From positions 434,001-498,000 of the forward strand of contig NZ_PDJH01000001.1 of NCBI RefSeq assembly GCF_002564025.1: DNA of 64,000 bases, read 5' to 3'. Made by a program: the position numbers and the translations under genes. The notes under the pieces were generated by a model, which had not been told where the DNA came from, did no database searches, and worked only from the letters and a program-made list of their open reading frames with translations. This DNA comes from Flavimobilis soli. GTDB lineage: Bacteria; Actinomycetota; Actinomycetes; Actinomycetales; Cellulomonadaceae. Positions within the stretch are counted from its first letter, which is position 1. Each line of letters starts with the position of its first letter. Below are positions 61,074 through 64,000 of the stretch, one piece after another.

Positions 61074-62165
61074 ATGGACGAACCGATCCTCCCGGAACTC
61101 CCCGACGACCTCGGTGACCTGACGCCCGCGATCGACGGCTCGCCTGCCAGCGAGAACACGACCGGCCCCGACCACGGGGCCGTGATGATCGCCGCGTTCG
61201 AGGGCTGGAACGATGCCGGCAGCGCGGCGACCTCCGCCGTCCTGCACCTCACGGAGGTGCTCGGCGGCCACAAGGTCGACGAGCTCGACCCGGAGGACTA
61301 CCACGACTTCCAGGTCAACCGTCCCGTCGTGTCGACCGACGACGACGGGCGGCGCGTGCTGACGTGGCCGACGACGACGGTCAGCGTCGCCGAGCTCGAC
61401 GGCCGCCGCTTCGTGCTCGTGCACGGTATCGAGCCGTCGATGCGGTGGCGCACCTACTGCAAGGAGCTGCTCGGCATCGCCACGAGGCTCGGTGTCCGCA
61501 CGGTCATCACCGTCGGGGGTCTGCTCGCCGACGTCCCGCACACCCGGCCCATCCCGGTCTCGGCGACGTCCGAGGACCCGGCGGTGCAGGCGCTCCTCGG
61601 CGTCGAGCAGAGCTCGTACGAGGGCCCTACCGGGATCGTCGGGGTGCTCCAGCACTCCGCCCAGGAGGGTGGGATGCGCGCGCTGTCCCTGTGGGCGGCC
61701 GTGCCGCACTACGTCGCGCACCCGCCTTCGCCCAAGGCCACGCTCGCGCTCGTCGTGAAGCTCGAGGACCTGATCGGCGTCCACGTGCCGCTCGGCGACC
61801 TCGTCGACGACGCGCGAGCCTGGGAGCACGGCGTCGACGAGCTCGCCGAGGAGGACGAGGAGATCGCCCAGTACGTCGCGCAGCTCGAGCAGGCGAAGGA
61901 CACGGTCGAGCTGCCCGAGGCGTCAGGAGAGGCGATCGCGCGCGAGTTCGAGCGCTACCTGCGCCGCCGCGAGCGCGGCGACCAGCCTGGCGAGGCTCGG
62001 CGTGGACGGCCGGGGTCGAAGGACGGCGGCGGGCACGCGGGGACGCCCCGCGGGAACGTCGCCGGCCCCTCCTCCCCGGACACCGAAGTGCCGGCCGCGC
62101 CCGAGGCGGACGGACCGGACGAGCCGGGCGCCGACGGGCGCGAGGACGCAGGCCCGGAGGCCTGA
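61074..62165 (+). CDS. PAC2 family protein
   Basis: Protein of 363 residues with the PAC2 fold (about residues 35-275): AAFEGWNDAGSAATSAV at the start and ITVGGLLADVPHTRP in the middle. PAC2 is named for a eukaryotic proteasome assembly chaperone; actinobacterial members are hypothetical and their link with the proteasome is unproved, although this copy sits about 7.5 kb from the Pup locus. A Glu-rich helix (ELAEEDEEIAQYVAQLEQAKD) follows the domain, and the last 70 residues are Gly/Pro/Asp-rich and probably disordered. ATG 61074 follows TAGGCT. Confidence 0.88.
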   Translation: MDEPILPELPDDLGDLTPAIDGSPASENTTGPDHGAVMIAAFEGWNDAGSAATSAVLHLTEVLGGHKVDELDPEDYHDFQVNRPVVSTDDDGRRVLTWPTTTVSVAELDGRRFVLVHGIEPSMRWRTYCKELLGIATRLGVRTVITVGGLLADVPHTRPIPVSATSEDPAVQALLGVEQSSYEGPTGIVGVLQHSAQEGGMRALSLWAAVPHYVAHPPSPKATLALVVKLEDLIGVHVPLGDLVDDARAWEHGVDELAEEDEEIAQYVAQLEQAKDTVELPEASGEAIAREFERYLRRRERGDQPGEARRGRPGSKDGGGHAGTPRGNVAGPSSPDTEVPAAPEADGPDEPGADGREDAGPEA

Positions 62166-62206
62166 CCGGCGACGGCGCGCACGCTGGCCGTGCGAGGCTT
62201 GGTGAC

Positions 62207-63154
62207 ATGGACTTCCGCATCTTCACCGAACCTCAGCAGGGCGCGTCGTACGACGACCAGCTCGCGGTGGCCCGCGCCGCCGAGGACCTGGGCTTCGACG
62301 CCTTCTTCCGTTCTGACCACTACCTGCGCATGGGCGACGGCTCCGGCCTGCCCGGACCGACGGACTCGTGGACGACCCTCGCCGGTCTCGCCCGCGAGAC
62401 GAGCACGATCCGCCTCGGGACGCTCGTGACGTCCGCCACGTTCCGCCACCCGGGCGTCCTGGCGATCCAGGTCGCGCAGGTCGACCAGATGTCCGGCGGG
62501 CGTGTCGAGCTCGGCCTCGGTGCCGGCTGGTTCACGCGGGAGCACGAGGCGTACGGGATCCCCTTCCCGGCCAAGCGGTTCGGGATGCTCACCGAGCAGC
62601 TCGAGATCCTCACCGGCCTGTGGGGCACGCCGCTCGACGAGACGTTCTCGCACGAGGGTGAGGTCTACACGCTCGAGGACTCCCCCGCGCTGCCCAAGCC
62701 GGTCCAGCACGACCCGCTGCACCCCGGGCGCGCGGGCGTGCCGATCATCATCGGTGGTGGCGGCCCGTCGAAGACGCCGGCGCTCGCCGCGCGCTTCGCG
62801 ACCGAGTACAACCAGGCGTTCCCCGCGAAGGACACGATCCGTGAGCGGTTCGACGTCGTGAACGCGGCGTGCGAGGCCGCTGGCCGCGACGTGTCCACCC
62901 TCAAGCGCTCGGCTGCGCTCGTCCTGTGCGTCGGCACCGACGAGGCTCAGGTGCGCTCCCGTGCCGCGGCGATCGGCCGCGAGCCCGAGGAGCTGCGGCG
63001 CAACGGTGTCGCCGGGACGGTGAGCGAGGCCGTCGCGACGATCGGTGCCCTGCGCGAGTCGGGCGTCGAGCGCCTCTACCTGCAGGTCCTGGACCTGCAC
63101 GACCTCGACCACCTCGAGCTCGTCGCGTCGCAGATCATCCCGCAGGTCGGCTGA
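62207..63154 (+). CDS. LLM class F420-dependent oxidoreductase
   Basis: Luciferase-like TIM-barrel oxidoreductase of 315 residues. Markers are MDFRIFTEPQQGASYDDQLAVARAAEDLGFDAFFRSDHYLR, GTLVTSATFRHPGVLA and GRVELGLGAGWFTREHEAYG, the last typical of F420-binding members. Actinobacterial relatives reduce or oxidise many substrates with coenzyme F420; the substrate here is unknown, and FMN use cannot be excluded from sequence. ATG 62207 has GGTGA a few nt upstream, giving the standard N-terminus. It faces mshC across a strong terminator. Confidence 0.9.
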   Translation: MDFRIFTEPQQGASYDDQLAVARAAEDLGFDAFFRSDHYLRMGDGSGLPGPTDSWTTLAGLARETSTIRLGTLVTSATFRHPGVLAIQVAQVDQMSGGRVELGLGAGWFTREHEAYGIPFPAKRFGMLTEQLEILTGLWGTPLDETFSHEGEVYTLEDSPALPKPVQHDPLHPGRAGVPIIIGGGGPSKTPALAARFATEYNQAFPAKDTIRERFDVVNAACEAAGRDVSTLKRSAALVLCVGTDEAQVRSRAAAIGREPEELRRNGVAGTVSEAVATIGALRESGVERLYLQVLDLHDLDHLELVASQIIPQVG

Positions 63155-63164
63155 CCCGCACGCA

Positions 63165-63195
63165 GAGCGGGGCCGGGCTGTGCCCGGCCCCGCTC
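63165..63195. terminator. bidirectional terminator between LLM gene and mshC
   Basis: Perfect 14-bp GC stem (63165-63178 with 63182-63195) with a 3-nt loop, 11 bases after the LLM stop and 49 before the end of convergent mshC. Confidence 0.85.
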
Positions 63196-63243
63196 AGTCG
63201 TCTGCAGGCCCCGGCGAGCGGTGCCGCTCCGGCACGTCCGACG

Positions 63244-64000
63244 TCAGATCCGCACGCCCAGGAGCGCGTTGACACCACGGGCGATCACGCCGGGCGCACC
63301 CTCGTGGACGACGACGTCGTCACGGCTCGACTCCGTCACCGCACGCTCGGCCCACGCGTCGACGGCACGCAGCGCGGTCGGGGCGTCGAGATCGTCACGC
63401 AGGGCCGCACGCATCGCCGCGAGCGTCGTCGCAGCCTCGGGACCTCCGTTGCCCGACACGGCCTCACGCCAGCGCGCGAGGCGCATCTGTGCGCGCACGA
63501 GGTCGTCGTCGAACCACTCCCACTCCGAGCGGTAGTGGTGGTCGAGGAGCGCGAGCCGGATCGCCATCGGGTCGACGCCCTGCTCGAGCAGGCGCGACAC
63601 GAGCACGAGGTTGCCGCGGGACTTGCTCATCTTCTCGCCCTGGTAGGAGACGAGGCCGACGTGCAGGTGCGCCGTCGCGCGCTCGCCGTCCGCGAGGAGG
63701 CGCAGGTGCGACGTGCTCATCTCGTGGTGCGGGAACAGCAGGTCGACGCCGCCGCCCTGCACGTGGAACCCGCTGCCGAGCCCCTGGCGGGCGATCACGG
63801 CGCACTCGACGTGCCAGCCCGGCCGGCCGGTGCCGAGGCTCCCGCCGTCCCATGCCGGCTCGCCCGGGCGCTCCCGTCGCCACAGCAGCGGGTCGAGCGG
63901 GTCGCGCTTCCCGACGCGCTCCGGGTCGCCGCCACGCTCGCGGAACAGCGCGGTCATCTCATCGCGGTCGAGCCGCGCGACGTCACCGAAGGACGGGTCG
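63244..64000 (-). CDS. mshC: mycothiol cysteine ligase, N-terminal part outside window
   Basis: ATP-dependent ligase that joins cysteine to GlcN-Ins in mycothiol synthesis, a paralogue of cysteinyl-tRNA synthetase. Only the C-terminal 250 or so residues are in the window. Visible are the zinc/cysteine-site part [27 protein letters not shown] and the ATP motif KMSKSRGNL. The short C-terminus with [15 protein letters not shown], the lack of a tRNA anticodon-binding domain and the PAC2/HAD neighbours favour MshC over CysS. The HIGH motif and start codon lie beyond 64000. Confidence 0.9.
   Translation of the reverse strand, partial: DPSFGDVARLDRDEMTALFRERGGDPERVGKRDPLDPLLWRRERPGEPAWDGGSLGTGRPGWHVECAVIARQGLGSGFHVQGGGVDLLFPHHEMSTSHLRLLADGERATAHLHVGLVSYQGEKMSKSRGNLVLVSRLLEQGVDPMAIRLALLDHHYRSEWEWFDDDLVRAQMRLARWREAVSGNGGPEAATTLAAMRAALRDDLDAPTALRAVDAWAERAVTESSRDDVVVHEGAPGVIARGVNALLGVRI

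Noticed and set aside
63244..64000. Cysteinyl-tRNA synthetase
   Set aside because: Short C-terminus, MshC-like PHHE region and the PAC2/HAD context favour the mycothiol ligase; the missing N-terminus leaves slight doubt.

Overview
This 64 kb window is a stretch of chromosome from a very GC-rich actinobacterium. I infer an actinobacterium from the complete Pup-proteasome locus, a mycothiol ligase, WhiA, an F420-type oxidoreductase, an ANTAR response regulator and the many GTG starts. The gene order and content fit a Micrococcales lineage such as the Cellulomonas group; that narrower placement is inference. I see no transposase, integrase, phage gene or CRISPR array. Nearly all sequence is coding, most genes lie on the minus strand, and no gene-free stretch exceeds about 250 bases.

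Layout. 1-2 kb: glycolytic gap and pgk (pgk cut by the window edge). 2-10 kb: whiA, yvcK and rapZ behind uvrC, then uvrA. 10-13 kb: a plus-strand group (GH15 glucanase, metallo-hydrolase, YciI). 13-17 kb: a TerC metal exporter with a yybP-ykoY riboswitch, uvrB, coaE. 17-19 kb: a homodimeric ABC exporter followed by a 20-bp tandem repeat. 19-26 kb: rpsA, pfkA, a methyltransferase, polA and a divergent thioesterase. 26-36 kb: an acetyltransferase, pdtaR, an odd tRNA with a CAA anticodon, pyk, gltD and gltB. 36-44 kb: lgt, trpA, trpB, trpC, four small membrane-protein genes, trpE, hisI. 44-49 kb: a heterodimeric ABC exporter, a TIGR03085 protein and hisF. 49-59 kb: an FKBP lipoprotein, pafA, prcA, prcB, pup, dop, mpa, trmI and a site-2 protease. 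59-64 kb: a RecB-like nuclease, a HAD phosphatase, a PAC2 protein, an LLM oxidoreductase and the 3' part of mshC.

How the parts fit. All three UvrABC excision-repair proteins and Pol I are encoded here; uvrA carries an SOS-box-like site at its promoter. Lower glycolysis is represented by pfkA, gap, pgk and pyk. Trp and His synthesis genes are interleaved, with glutamate synthase and Lgt downstream of trpA. The Pup ligase, depupylase, tag, unfoldase and 20S core genes are in one continuous minus-strand run with short overlaps.

The observations I consider most worth checking are: a recurrent TANNNT box 6-8 nt before the start codon of at least eleven genes, implying leaderless mRNAs; a TerC riboswitch whose P1 3' strand can also sequester the ribosome binding site; a polA/thioesterase pair that appears to share one bidirectional -10 element; the class I tRNA with CAA anticodon; the asymmetric ATP sites of the ABC pair; and the 20-bp tandem array downstream of the first ABC gene.
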